From NCBI RefSeq assembly GCF_009936215.1, contig NZ_AP019552.1, positions 1-43,703 on the forward strand: DNA of 43,703 nucleotides, read 5' to 3'. Both the position numbers and the translations under genes were made by a program. This document shows positions 35,761 to 43,353 of the stretch, in pieces (position 1 is the first letter of the stretch; the number at the start of each line of letters is the position of its first letter). Source of the stretch: Athalassotoga saccharophila. Its GTDB lineage: Bacteria; Thermotogota; Thermotogae; Mesoaciditogales; Mesoaciditogaceae. The notes beneath the pieces are model-generated. The model saw only the letters and a program-made list of their open reading frames with translations. It was not told the DNA's origin and made no database searches.

Positions 35761-35805
35761 CCCACATTTCCAAACGTAAATGACAGTTTTAAAATTGAAA
35801 GTGGG
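35761..35805. mobile_element. 45-bp relic with IS1634-like tips
   Basis: Starts CCCACATTTCC and ends GAAAGTGGG, the same tip style as the IS at 27090-28933. Its last 20 bp are an inverse copy of 28864-28883 inside that IS. Left and right tips seem joined with the interior lost. It runs directly into the IS21-like end that follows. Confidence 0.5.
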
Positions 35806-35923
35806 ATAAATGATCCGCGCCGCCCACAAAAATTGATCCTCCGATTTAAATTGAATCCATTTCTTTCCTTCAACATTTACTCTCTCATTTTGCAAGTTTC
35901 GCAACTTTCGATAGCCCAATTCT
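35793..35923. mobile_element. IS21-like end, second copy of a 130-bp direct repeat
   Basis: Nearly identical to 25068-25200 in the same orientation. It contains the GATCCGCGCCGCCCAC core and an ATTGATCC box and runs into the 3' end of the antitoxin gene. The two copies are 10.7 kb apart and could recombine. Confidence 0.65.
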
Positions 35924-36163
35924 TGTGGACGATCGAATTAACGGGGTATATTTTACACCCATTTTTTTACTCAGTTCTTTTATCTGTTTCAATTCATCTT
36001 CGTCCATTCTTATAGATACAGTTGTCTTAGGACGCTTTCTTACAAGCACTTTGACTTCTTCTAAGTCGTCAAAAACATCCTCCAATGAATGTGTATCCCA
36101 GAATATTCTTTCTTCTTCTAAATTTTTAAATTTTGGTATTTCATCTTTATAAGCCTTTTTCAC
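35885..36163 (-). CDS. BrnA/CopG-type antitoxin
   Basis: A 92-residue antitoxin of the CopG_antitoxin (BrnA) type. The N-terminal toxin-neutralising part has the family's IPKFKNLEEERIFWDTHSLE pattern. The C-terminal ribbon-helix-helix reads TVSIRMDEDELKQIKELSKK with a GVKYTPLIR turn. The ATG overlaps the toxin stop by 4 bp (ATGA), and the toxin comes first, as in brnTA operons. The antitoxin dimer should bind the toxin and repress the operon. Its 3' end abuts an IS21-like end, and a relic of the same 3' end is at 25.15 kb. Confidence 0.8.
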   Translation of the reverse strand: MKKAYKDEIPKFKNLEEERIFWDTHSLEDVFDDLEEVKVLVRKRPKTTVSIRMDEDELKQIKELSKKMGVKYTPLIRSSTRIGLSKVAKLAK

Positions 36164-36450
36164 CTTGCACCTCTCTTTTTGTAAAGTCTGATATCTTTGT
36201 CTGTCATATCACGTGCAGTTATTATTTTGACTTGATTTTTAACAGGTTTTGTAATGACGACAAACAATAATCTATTTGTTAAAGTTCTACAAAGCACGTA
36301 CATTCTGTCTTTACCATCTCTGTTTGATACCATAAACAAAGGTTTATCGTCGAAAATGTCTTCTTCAACTTCTTCTGGCATGACATCATGCTTTGCAATG
36401 TGTTCTATTGAGCCTTTTGTCCATAAATATATTCTACCAAGACATATCAC
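36160..36450 (-). CDS. BrnT-like ribonuclease toxin
   Basis: BrnT toxins are RelE-fold ribonucleases that stop translation. The family pattern is clear: IEHIAKHDVMPEEVEEDIFD, then GKDRMYVLCRT, LLFVVITKP and the closing IITARDMTDKDIRLYKK. The frame is open to 36558, but those extra residues resemble read-through of neighbouring DNA. GTG 36450 gives 96 residues, the usual BrnT size, though no good ribosome binding site is seen and the start is uncertain. An IS21-like end lies about 100 bp upstream, so the native promoter may have been lost or replaced. Confidence 0.75.
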   Translation of the reverse strand: MICLGRIYLWTKGSIEHIAKHDVMPEEVEEDIFDDKPLFMVSNRDGKDRMYVLCRTLTNRLLFVVITKPVKNQVKIITARDMTDKDIRLYKKRGAR

Positions 36451-36548
36451 CAGTTCTATTGGAACACGAAAAGTAATAAAAGTCGTTAAGTGGAAAATGC
36501 TCGAATTTAACACAAAGCTTAAGCTAATTTGGGAAAGATCTCGAAAAT

Positions 36549-36590
36549 AATGGATCAATTTTGATGAGCGCGATGGATCAATTTCTGATT
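36549..36590. mobile_element. IS21-like end relic upstream of the BrnT-like gene
   Basis: Two TGGATCAATTT boxes 23 bp apart with a GATGAGCGCGA spacer, the inverse-orientation form of the ends at 41005-41040. Together with 35793-35923 it frames the brnTA-like pair. Confidence 0.6.
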
Positions 36591-36681
36591 TACTTTATAC
36601 AGTTAACTCGACTTGCATAATTTGATATAAGATTTTATTCAAAACGGTAAAATTGCACAAATGAATAAAGAACTTTCTTTC

Positions 36682-36927
36682 TCATAAGTTCTTGTAAGCT
36701 GAACCTCTTGGTAAGACTCGAACAACATAAAGCACTTTTTTTTCGAGCTTAAAAATAACTCTGTAATTGCTTACTCTCAAACGATAAAATTCAACACCTT
36801 TTAGTTTTTTAACATCCCCAACGCTTTCATTATCAAGGCGTTCGAGAACATCCATAATGTGTTTCTGCAATTTAGAAGACAATTTTGAAAGATCCTTTAC
36901 GGCTTGTCTATCAAATTCTATCATCAA
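36682..36927 (-). CDS. RelE/ParE-family toxin
   Basis: An 81-residue toxin of the RelE/ParE superfamily. It starts MIEFDRQAVKDLSKLSSKLQ, has the central LKGVEFYRLRVSNYRVIFKL strand pair and ends LYVVRVLPRGSAYKNL. The RLRVSNYRVIF pattern is typical of RelE-type mRNA interferases. The conserved basic residues are present, but the sequence cannot separate RelE (ribosome-dependent RNase) from ParE (gyrase) activity. Its start overlaps the antitoxin stop by 4 bp. Confidence 0.88.
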   Translation of the reverse strand: MMIEFDRQAVKDLSKLSSKLQKHIMDVLERLDNESVGDVKKLKGVEFYRLRVSNYRVIFKLEKKVLYVVRVLPRGSAYKNL

Positions 36928-37208
36928 ATGTTCAACTCTTTTTTGGCCTCTTCAAGGGAAATACTTTCAACTTTTCTTAGAGCTTTACGGCTTTCATATT
37001 CTTCAATGACTTTTATCTCATCCAATTCGGGTTCTACTTCGGGAACGCTTTCGAGGAAATCTAAAAGGTTTTTAAAGTGAGAAACCTTTTTCAAGTAGTC
37101 TTCTACGGCTGCCCGTATGATAACGCTTTTTGAAACTCTGAGCCTGTGAGCTTGTGTATTTAACTCTTCAAGGAGTTCATTATCTATCTTCACGCTTATA
37201 GTTTTCAT
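36924..37208 (-). CDS. Ribbon-helix-helix antitoxin of the RelE-type pair
   Basis: A 94-residue antitoxin. Residues 1-45 are a ribbon-helix-helix DNA-binding domain (MKTISVKIDNELLEELNTQA, then VSKSVIIRAAVEDYL). The acidic remainder, ending SISLEEAKKELNI, should wrap the toxin. A strong AAAGGAGGTG site precedes the ATG and a TATAAT-like box lies about 40 bp further upstream. Antitoxin first with a 4-bp overlap is the normal order for relBE-like operons, and autorepression is expected. Confidence 0.87.
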   Translation of the reverse strand: MKTISVKIDNELLEELNTQAHRLRVSKSVIIRAAVEDYLKKVSHFKNLLDFLESVPEVEPELDEIKVIEEYESRKALRKVESISLEEAKKELNI

Positions 37209-37276
37209 AATCCACCTCCTTTTTGGGTGTTACTATGTATTAATTTTATTATATACTCGTGTAGAATAGAAGGTGT

Positions 37277-37516
37277 TCAAAAATGTATCTCACATGAATT
37301 TTTCCTAATTTTGGCAAGCCTCCTAATCATGAGATTTATCACCGATATCATTATCATCGTTTCACTACTTAAAGTAAGATATTCATAGTCTTTGCTTAAA
37401 CGCCTGTATTTATCCATCCATGCAAAAGATCTTTCAACTACTCATCTTCGTGGCAAAACCTTAAAACTTTTATCTATCTCGGGCGGTTCTTCGTCTACGT
37501 ATATGGGAGCATCAAA
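37277..37516 (-). pseudogene. IS5-family transposase C-terminal remnant with in-frame TGA
   Basis: Reads KVLPRR-stop-VVERSFAWMDKYRRLSKDYE and on to LMIRRLAKIR, the conserved end of IS5-group transposases. The family normally has Trp at the stop position (PRRWVVER), so one base change TGG to TGA explains the break. The N-terminal two thirds are missing; an IS1634-like tip begins 9 bp upstream. Confidence 0.75.
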
Positions 37517-37525
37517 TGATAAAAT

Positions 37526-37582
37526 TTTTGGGATTTGAATGTGAAAAATATTATTTTTGATCAAAGATGTGCGAAATATGGG
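37526..37582. mobile_element. Solo IS1634-like tip
   Basis: The inverse of 27090-27146 with a few differences, including TTGATCAAAGATGTGCGAAA. No matching second end or transposase lies nearby, so it is the remnant of a related element that has mostly been deleted. Confidence 0.7.
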
Positions 37583-37624
37583 TAATCAAGCCCCCATATT
37601 TTAATATTCAAACCCAAAAAATAA

Positions 37625-37657
37625 GCTGGTCACAATTCTATTGTGAATGTAACCAGC
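37625..37657 (-). terminator. Terminator of the peptide-binding protein gene
   Basis: GCTGGT and ACCAGC close a hairpin that also contains CACAAT/ATTGTG. On the minus strand it is followed by TTATTTTTTGG. It lies about 60 bp after the gene's stop. Confidence 0.8.
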
Positions 37658-37714
37658 ATTAAATGTCAAAAAATTCTAAGGGTTCTTCGCATCTATACGG
37701 ATTAAAACAACATC

Positions 37715-39589
37715 CTACTTAGAAAGAGTATAAAAATTGACAACTCCTGCTTCCATGGCATTCCAATACCAACCTTTAACCCATGTTCTTTCAACAAAAT
37801 ATTCATCCGGTTGATTTGTCCAAATGTACAAGGCATTTTCATGATCCAGTTGTGATAACTGCTTTGCTATTTCAATACGCTGCTCTGTATTTACCGTATT
37901 TATTAAAGCATTTACAAGGGGATCCATTGTTTTTTGCGCGAAGGATATATAATTCTGTCCCAACGCTCCACTATAAGCACCATTTGAAGCATAATAAGCA
38001 TCTGCAAAATCGTAAGGATCGGGGAAATCAGCTGCCCATGCGGCAGGGTACATTGGTAGTTTCCCACTTAATGCATCATTTAGAAAATTAGACCATAATT
38101 CAGAAACAATGTTTATTTGAAACTTTGGGTTAATTTGCCTTGCATAATTGCTTAATGCTTGAAGTGCAAGTAAATCTGTTGTATTTCCGGTATTGCAAAC
38201 AGCGGTGAACTTGAATCCCTTTTGCCAAAGTTCTCCATTGTAAGCTTCCTTAAAATATTCTGTCGCTTTAGCAAGATTCTGTTCGTACATCGGAAGGTTA
38301 GGATCATATCCAAGCAATCCCTGAATTATAGCACTGTTTGGCTGAAGTGCCATTCCATTAAAAGCTTGTTGTATATATTGCTTATACGGGAAGAGATATT
38401 CAAATGCTTTTCTAACATCCAAATTAGAAAAGAAATCTGGAGGTATTCCGTTTCCGTCAAGTTTGCCCGAACCTATAAATGGATTACCTTGAGAAGATAT
38501 ATTCCACTCAAATGCGATACCATCAACATTAAGTGTTGGCAGTCCTGTTATCACTCTTATATTCGGGTTATTCTCAACTTCTGATAAATTTTCAACTGGT
38601 ACGTAAATTATATCAGCCTGTCCAGATTCAAGATCAAGTAATCTTGTAGTGAATTCATTAACATATTTTATGACGACATTCTTTATTTTAGCTGGACCAT
38701 CCCAATATTTGTCAAATCTTTTGAAGGCGATTTCTCTTCCAGGTACTATATAATTCAATTCATAAGGCCCTGTTCCATTTTCTTTCATAAAGATGGGATC
38801 TTCACTTTCAGTTGGATTATGATAATACCACCAGTTATTCGGGTCACCATTCCATGCGCCTTGATCAGCACACCATTTTTGATCAAAAATAGTCGAGTTT
38901 TGACTTGCTAAAATGTAGAGAAACGGAGGATATGGTTGAGGAAGGTGTATTATGACATCATTTCCTTTGATCTCAAAATCTTTTGCGAGTAGATTAAATG
39001 CGTTGATGAGAGCCTGCTTGTATTTGTCATTCAATGGATTCTTCGTCCCAGTTGCAAATATTCCCAAAGAACTTAAACTGGTATAATTAAGAGGATCTTT
39101 AAGTCCTAACTCATAAGCAACAACTTGGACTATCGTACTGACGTACTGACCATCAATCTTAGGCAAAAGAGGAGTTGCAATCAACCAAGAAGGACCTCCA
39201 GCTCGATCAAATATAACTCTTCTTTCAAGAGAATAAACTACATCTTGTGGGGTCATAATGTCTCCATTATGGAAATAAACACCTTGTCTGATATGAAAAA
39301 CATAGGTCGTACCGTTGTCTAAGATCGTTCCATCTTTAACTGATGGTACATTTGTTGAAAGCATTGGTGCTAATTTAACAGTTGATGTCCCGTCGTATTG
39401 AACAAGATCATTATAAAGCTGAAAAATAGCTTCTCCAGAAGCTGTATCATAGGACCAAACAGGATCTAAAGTAACAAGAGGGCCTATTTCCTCCTCAACG
39501 ATTGTATCCGGATTAACAACTGACTCCGCGAGAGTCATAAAGGCAACGACAAGTAACAAGATCATAAGAATAACAAGACTTTTTTTCAT
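37715..39589 (-). CDS. ABC-transporter peptide/oligosaccharide-binding protein (SBP family 5)
   Basis: A 624-residue exported binding protein of the DppA/OppA class. A signal peptide (MKKSLVILMILLLVVAFMTL) lacks a lipobox Cys. The mature start NPDTIVEEEIGPLVTLDPVW is characteristic, and the family block FHIRQGVYFHNGDIMTPQDVVYSLERR is intact (about residues 100-126). NGTGPYELNYIVPGREIAFKR and AWAADFPDPYDF follow as in other members. No permease or ATPase gene is on the plasmid, so it must use host transport parts or act as a stand-alone sensor. It has its own terminator. The ROK regulator gene lies 85 bp upstream on the same strand, so the pair may form one regulated unit. Substrate (peptide or sugar) cannot be told. 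Confidence 0.9.
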   Translation of the reverse strand: MKKSLVILMILLLVVAFMTLAESVVNPDTIVEEEIGPLVTLDPVWSYDTASGEAIFQLYNDLVQYDGTSTVKLAPMLSTNVPSVKDGTILDNGTTYVFHIRQGVYFHNGDIMTPQDVVYSLERRVIFDRAGGPSWLIATPLLPKIDGQYVSTIVQVVAYELGLKDPLNYTSLSSLGIFATGTKNPLNDKYKQALINAFNLLAKDFEIKGNDVIIHLPQPYPPFLYILASQNSTIFDQKWCADQGAWNGDPNNWWYYHNPTESEDPIFMKENGTGPYELNYIVPGREIAFKRFDKYWDGPAKIKNVVIKYVNEFTTRLLDLESGQADIIYVPVENLSEVENNPNIRVITGLPTLNVDGIAFEWNISSQGNPFIGSGKLDGNGIPPDFFSNLDVRKAFEYLFPYKQYIQQAFNGMALQPNSAIIQGLLGYDPNLPMYEQNLAKATEYFKEAYNGELWQKGFKFTAVCNTGNTTDLLALQALSNYARQINPKFQINIVSELWSNFLNDALSGKLPMYPAAWAADFPDPYDFADAYYASNGAYSGALGQNYISFAQKTMDPLVNALINTVNTEQRIEIAKQLSQLDHENALYIWTNQPDEYFVERTWVKGWYWNAMEAGVVNFYTLSK

Positions 39590-39674
39590 ATTTTCCCTTC
39601 TCCTTTCTTTTCATTTAGAGAAATTAAAGCAAATTACTCAAATAAATCAAAAATTTAAATTTTTAATTTTCTAC

Positions 39675-40799
39675 CTATTTCTTTAAAACTTTTTCAACGT
39701 ATTTCACCCTTCCATGTGCCGACGCACCCAACGCTACGACAAATGCGTCTCCGAGTGTTGACAATTCAACCTTTACCTCATGATCGTAGAAAAGATATTT
39801 CTTTATGGTACTTCTAACCGAGTTCAAGAAGGTATTTCCGAGATAGGTTGCCTTTCCTCCCAAAAAGATCGTAGATATGCCTGTAAGATGAATCATAGAA
39901 ACTATTACCGCACCAACCTCTTCTCCGATCTCTTGCAAAAATTCAATCACTTTTTTGTCTTTGTTTTTTTCGGCCTTCTTCAAACTCTCAAAATCTGGTA
40001 TCCCAAACATCCTTGTCCTTTCAAGAATGGCATCGGCACCGTAAAGATCTTCAAGATATTTGAACGTACCATTGTCCTTTACAAGAAAATGTCCCATTTC
40101 GCCTGCGTAACCGTATTCTCCATGATGTATTTCTCCATTTAAAATGATCCCGGATCCAATTCCTTCTTCCATATGGATGGATATAAATGAGTTTAAATTC
40201 TTACCTTTACCGTAGTATTTTTCGGCGATCGCAGCGACATCGGCGTCATTTTCTATCCATGCGTTAACCTTGTATCTGTCTGAAAAGATCTTTGCAAGAG
40301 GTACATTTTCAAATTCCAAAAATTTTGCCGGTTTGAGGATAATTCCGTTTTTAGAGTCAAGGGTTCCGGGTGCTCCAAAGGCTATGGCATCTATCTTATC
40401 TCGATTGCCGGCAATTAAATCATCTGTCACTTCAAAGATCGAATTAATTATGGAATTGTAATCAAAGGATTTGTAATATTTTGATTTTCTTCTCAAAATT
40501 TTTCCATCTGCATCGACAATGCATCCTTCGACCTGTTTTCTTAGAATTCCTATTCCGGCAACGTGAAAGGCATCTGGCACTATTTCAAGCAAGGTCTGAG
40601 GCTTTCCTATCCGGGAATCATGGGTTTTTTCCTTTTCTCTTATGAATCCCAAATCGATAAAATTCTTTGTGATTTCTCCGACAGTGGTTTTTGTGAGATC
40701 CAATTCATTTGCTATTTCAACTCTTGAAGCATTTTTAACCATAAGCGTTTCAAAAATTCTCAAAGAATTTCTTAAACCGACTGAACTTATGGCATTCAT
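39675..40799 (-). CDS. ROK-family transcriptional regulator (NagC/XylR type)
   Basis: A 374-residue sugar-responsive repressor. The N-terminal winged helix (about 15-65) includes ASRVEIANELDLTKTTVGEI. The ROK domain follows, with GIGILRKQVEGCIVDADGKI, the DAIAFGAPGTLD segment and ENDADVAAIAEKYYGKGK. The ROK signature GYAGEMGHFLV is present, but the zinc-binding Cys cluster that normally follows (CxCGxxGC) is replaced by FKYLEDLYGADA, so zinc is probably not bound. Its position upstream of the binding-protein gene suggests it controls uptake of a sugar or peptide, and perhaps its own expression. Confidence 0.9.
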   Translation of the reverse strand: MNAISSVGLRNSLRIFETLMVKNASRVEIANELDLTKTTVGEITKNFIDLGFIREKEKTHDSRIGKPQTLLEIVPDAFHVAGIGILRKQVEGCIVDADGKILRRKSKYYKSFDYNSIINSIFEVTDDLIAGNRDKIDAIAFGAPGTLDSKNGIILKPAKFLEFENVPLAKIFSDRYKVNAWIENDADVAAIAEKYYGKGKNLNSFISIHMEEGIGSGIILNGEIHHGEYGYAGEMGHFLVKDNGTFKYLEDLYGADAILERTRMFGIPDFESLKKAEKNKDKKVIEFLQEIGEEVGAVIVSMIHLTGISTIFLGGKATYLGNTFLNSVRSTIKKYLFYDHEVKVELSTLGDAFVVALGASAHGRVKYVEKVLKK

Positions 40800-41004
40800 A
40801 TTGTACTCCTTAGTAAGTAAGGTTTACTTTATTATCTACTTCATAGCATCACAATGCAACATCAGAAAACGTTAATATTCAAAGTTTATATTCAATTTAA
40901 AATTGATTACAGGTATTTAAACGATTATATCTCACATAATCGGTTATTATCTTCAAATATTGATATTTTTCTTTTGCATCAATGAATGTATAAAGTCAAG
41001 CAAA

Positions 41005-41040
41005 AATTGATCCACTGTGCCCATTAAAAGTGATCCACCT
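41005..41040. mobile_element. IS21-like right end
   Basis: TTGATCC (41007-41013) and GTGATCC (41030-41036) are 23 bp apart, followed within a few bases by the istB stop codon. In IS21 elements istB lies next to the right end, so this copy fixes the family of the other solo ends in the window. Confidence 0.7.
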
Positions 41041-41043
41041 CAG

Positions 41044-41445
41044 TTATTTCTTTGATCCTTGCATCCTTCTGTAACTTTCTCCGTTCATATTCAAGATAAT
41101 CGCATTGTGTGTTATCCTGTCCAGCAGAGCCATTGTCAGAGCCGTATCATGAAAGGTCTTTATCCAATCCGAAAAGATAAGATTCGTTGTTATGACCGTG
41201 CTTTTCTTTTCGTATCTCATTGCTATGTATTGAAATAACAGTTCAGATCCTTCCGTATCGAATGAAATGTATCCCAGCTCGTCGAGAATCACCATATCGT
41301 ATTTCTCAAATATCCTCGCATATTTCGTAAGTTGTCTTTCATCTTTTGCCTCTTTCAATTCGTTAACCAGTTTCGCCGCCGTTTTGAATGACACGTTATA
41401 TCCCTTTTCGCATGCCTCAATTCCTATCGCGGTTGCAAATGGAGA
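41044..41445 (-). pseudogene. istB: IstB (IS21 transposition ATPase), 5'-truncated
   Basis: Encodes FATAIGIEACEKGYNVSFKT, Walker B MVILDELGYISFD, sensor STVITTNL and the closing LLDRITHNAIILNMNGESYR, all typical of IstB. The gene is cut exactly at the Walker A loop: the usual GPPGTGKTHLATAIG is reduced to FATAIG, preceded by unrelated codons in an open frame to 41529. Without the P-loop it cannot bind ATP. No istA is present in the window. Confidence 0.85.
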
Positions 41446-41541
41446 GTATAAACTAATTTGTTTAAACCTCGTTCTTACGAGAACCTTATTTTTATTTACA
41501 ACTGACAATAATATTATCGAATTTAACACAAGGTTTTTAAG

Positions 41542-41958
41542 TTACTTTTCTTGACGATAATATCCAATAAAATCCAAATATTCGCGGGGACTAAAAGATT
41601 TCACATATGGTTTTGATAAAGTCAAAACTTCCCTGTCTCCAGAGATAAGAATACCATTTTCCTCATATGCGAGAGAAATGAAAGCATCATCTGATGGATC
41701 TTCACTAAAGCCATAGAGCCTTTTTGGATCTTCAAAATTCACAATTGATTCGTAAAACTCAAAAAATCCTCTTAAATATATAATCGCTTTGGGACTAAGA
41801 ATGGTTTCTTCTTTCTCGAGAAAGCCATTTAATTCTTTAATTTGTATCTTGGGGGATACTATTTTAAGATCTGCAGCATAAAGTATAACTTGAGTACATG
41901 TATCTGATCCTATGCCCGCAGATATGACAACGTTGGAATCAATTATTATCTCTTGCAC
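41542..41958 (-). CDS. PIN-domain toxin
   Basis: A 138-residue PIN-domain ribonuclease, probably the toxin of a type II pair. The acidic active-site residues are visible: Asp in IIIDSNVVISAG (residue 7), Glu in QIKELNGFLEKEE (about 43), Asp in SEDPSDDAFISLA (about 96) and Asp in ILISGDREVL (about 115). This form (putative toxin of the COG1569 type) is usually paired with a Phd/YefM antitoxin, as here. Its start overlaps the antitoxin stop by 20 bp. The stop lies close to the truncated istB frame. Confidence 0.85.
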   Translation of the reverse strand: MQEIIIDSNVVISAGIGSDTCTQVILYAADLKIVSPKIQIKELNGFLEKEETILSPKAIIYLRGFFEFYESIVNFEDPKRLYGFSEDPSDDAFISLAYEENGILISGDREVLTLSKPYVKSFSPREYLDFIGYYRQEK

Positions 41959-42178
41959 TTTGTCTTATCTCTCTTACGATTTTAATCACTTCATCTTCAC
42001 TTATTTGTCCTTTGACAGCGTTTTGAGCCTTTTGAATGTAGTATTCGAGCAACTCTTTCTTTGAAATAGGTTTTATAAGAGCAACTGGGGTATTTCTTCT
42101 CAATACTATAATTTCTTCGTTGTTTTTAATAACCTGGCTGAATTTATTTCTTACGTCTCTAACATTCACTTCTTTCAT
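41939..42178 (-). CDS. Phd/YefM-type antitoxin
   Basis: A 79-residue antitoxin. The N-terminal Phd/YefM DNA-binding fold shows KEVNVRDVRNKFSQVIKNNE, then EIIVLRRNTPVALIKPIS. The C-terminal half, with QISEDEVIKIVREIRQSA, should bind the PIN toxin. AGGTG precedes the ATG. The overlap with the toxin gene means coupled translation, and the antitoxin probably represses the operon. Confidence 0.85.
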   Translation of the reverse strand: MKEVNVRDVRNKFSQVIKNNEEIIVLRRNTPVALIKPISKKELLEYYIQKAQNAVKGQISEDEVIKIVREIRQSARDNN

Positions 42179-42319
42179 TTTTATTCACCTCCCGTCATGA
42201 AACATATTATCATATTATTGTATCACATATGTACCCCAAATTGTGACTTCCATATTTTTAAATTCTTTCGAGTCTTTCGGCGCTTTATATTTTATATAGT
42301 TTAACATTATAATATTTAT

Positions 42320-42389
42320 ATAGTAAGATAGTAAGATTAGATACTATTAATATGTTTAAAAATTTTACTATCTAAATATTTTACTGTTT
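42320..42389. promoter_or_regulatory. Candidate par operator/centromere
   Basis: AGTAAGAT occurs twice in tandem (42322-42329, 42330-42337). Inverse forms ACTATT, TTTTACTATCT and TTTTACTG follow to 42387. It is AT-rich and lies directly upstream of the parA promoter, the normal place for a ribbon-helix-helix partition site. Its GTAAG core is shared with the array at 4282-4523. Confidence 0.6.
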
Positions 42390-42396
42390 AAATTGC

Positions 42397-42425
42397 TTGA
42401 CAATTAAACATTATAAAGTTATAAT
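42397..42425 (+). promoter_or_regulatory. Consensus parA promoter
   Basis: TTGACA (42397-42402) and TATAAT (42420-42425) with a 17-bp spacer are a perfect sigma70-type consensus. The ribosome binding site AAAAGGAG (42430-42437) begins only 5 bases later, so the leader must be very short. A promoter this strong would normally need autorepression. Confidence 0.8.
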
Positions 42426-42446
42426 TATAAAAAGGAGAATGATATT

Positions 42447-43190
42447 ATGATAAAAATAGGAATAATAAATCAAAAGGGAGGAGTTGGAAAGACAACTATA
42501 GCCTTCCATTTAGCATATCTTTTCTCTAGAGCAAATAAAAAAATACTGCTTATAGATGTAGATCCACAAGGAAATTTGACAAGTTGTTTTAAAGAGGCAT
42601 TACCAAAGGAAAATCACATAAAACTTATTTACGAGGGCCAAATTCCTCGACCATTAGAAGTGGATAAAAATATATTTCTTATAGGAGCAGATATTACATT
42701 ATCAAAATATGAGGCTGATGCGAAACTTGCTAATTTCTTCAAGATGAAAAATTTGCTTGACAATTTAAGTGGAGACATTGCAATAATAGATGGACCACCT
42801 TCTTTAGGCCTGTTTACATCAAATATTTTACTTGCATCTGAATATGTAATCATTCCGACTGATATGTCAAAATTTGCTTTGCTGGGATTAAGAGACTTGT
42901 TGGATTCCATAGAAAATGTGAAAACTAATACAAATAAAGATCTAAACGTTTTGGGAATTATATTGTCCTCTGTTCAAGAAAGGTTAAATTATCATAAAGA
43001 GATTATTAATGACGTGGTTCGAGAGTACAAAGAATTAATGTTTAAGACTATTCTTCCTGAATCTGTAAAAGTTAAAGAATCTATAAGCAAGGGAAGGCCT
43101 GTTTTCGATATTTATCCTGATGCAAAAATTTCGAAGGCTTATTTAGAACTTTTCGAAGAGATAGAGGTGAGGCTGAATGGAAAAAGATAA
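42447..43190 (+). CDS. parA: ParA-type partition ATPase
   Basis: Walker-type partition ATPase, 247 residues, of the short (type Ib-like) form without an N-terminal DNA-binding domain. The deviant Walker A is KGGVGKTT (residues 10-17), followed by LLIDVDPQGNLTS (Walker A') and IAIIDGPPSLG (Walker B, about 110). The family's IIPTDMSKFALLGL and late RLNYHKEI stretches are present. It pulls plasmid copies apart together with the adjacent ribbon-helix-helix protein. Its own strong promoter lies behind the candidate operator repeats. The stop overlaps the partner's start by 14 bp. Confidence 0.95.
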   Translation: MIKIGIINQKGGVGKTTIAFHLAYLFSRANKKILLIDVDPQGNLTSCFKEALPKENHIKLIYEGQIPRPLEVDKNIFLIGADITLSKYEADAKLANFFKMKNLLDNLSGDIAIIDGPPSLGLFTSNILLASEYVIIPTDMSKFALLGLRDLLDSIENVKTNTNKDLNVLGIILSSVQERLNYHKEIINDVVREYKELMFKTILPESVKVKESISKGRPVFDIYPDAKISKAYLELFEEIEVRLNGKR

Positions 43191-43353
43191 TTTCTTGAGT
43201 AAACTTAAAAGTGCAAAAACTCAAAAGAAAATGATGACTATTTATTTGGATAAAGATATAGCTAAGAAATTAAAGATTTTTGCTGCTGAGCAAGACAAGA
43301 CTATGTCTGAGATAGTTGAAGAGGCTTTGAAAGAGAAACTACAGGCAGTGTGA
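43177..43353 (+). CDS. Ribbon-helix-helix ParB-like centromere-binding protein
   Basis: A 58-residue protein. A flexible basic N-terminus (MEKDNFLSKLKSAKTQKK) is followed by a ribbon-helix-helix domain: strand MMTIYLDKDIAKKLKIFAAE, then helix TMSEIVEEALKEKL. Its size and position after parA match the small ParG/ParB-like partners of short ParA proteins, in which the disordered N-terminus stimulates ATP hydrolysis. A GAGGTGAGG site precedes the ATG inside parA, so translation is coupled. It probably binds the AGTAAGAT repeats upstream of parA and represses the operon. Confidence 0.88.
   Translation: MEKDNFLSKLKSAKTQKKMMTIYLDKDIAKKLKIFAAEQDKTMSEIVEEALKEKLQAV

Noticed and set aside
36451-36558. 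N-terminal extension of the BrnT-like toxin
   Set aside because: BrnT proteins are about 90-100 residues, and the extra residues read like neighbouring non-coding DNA.
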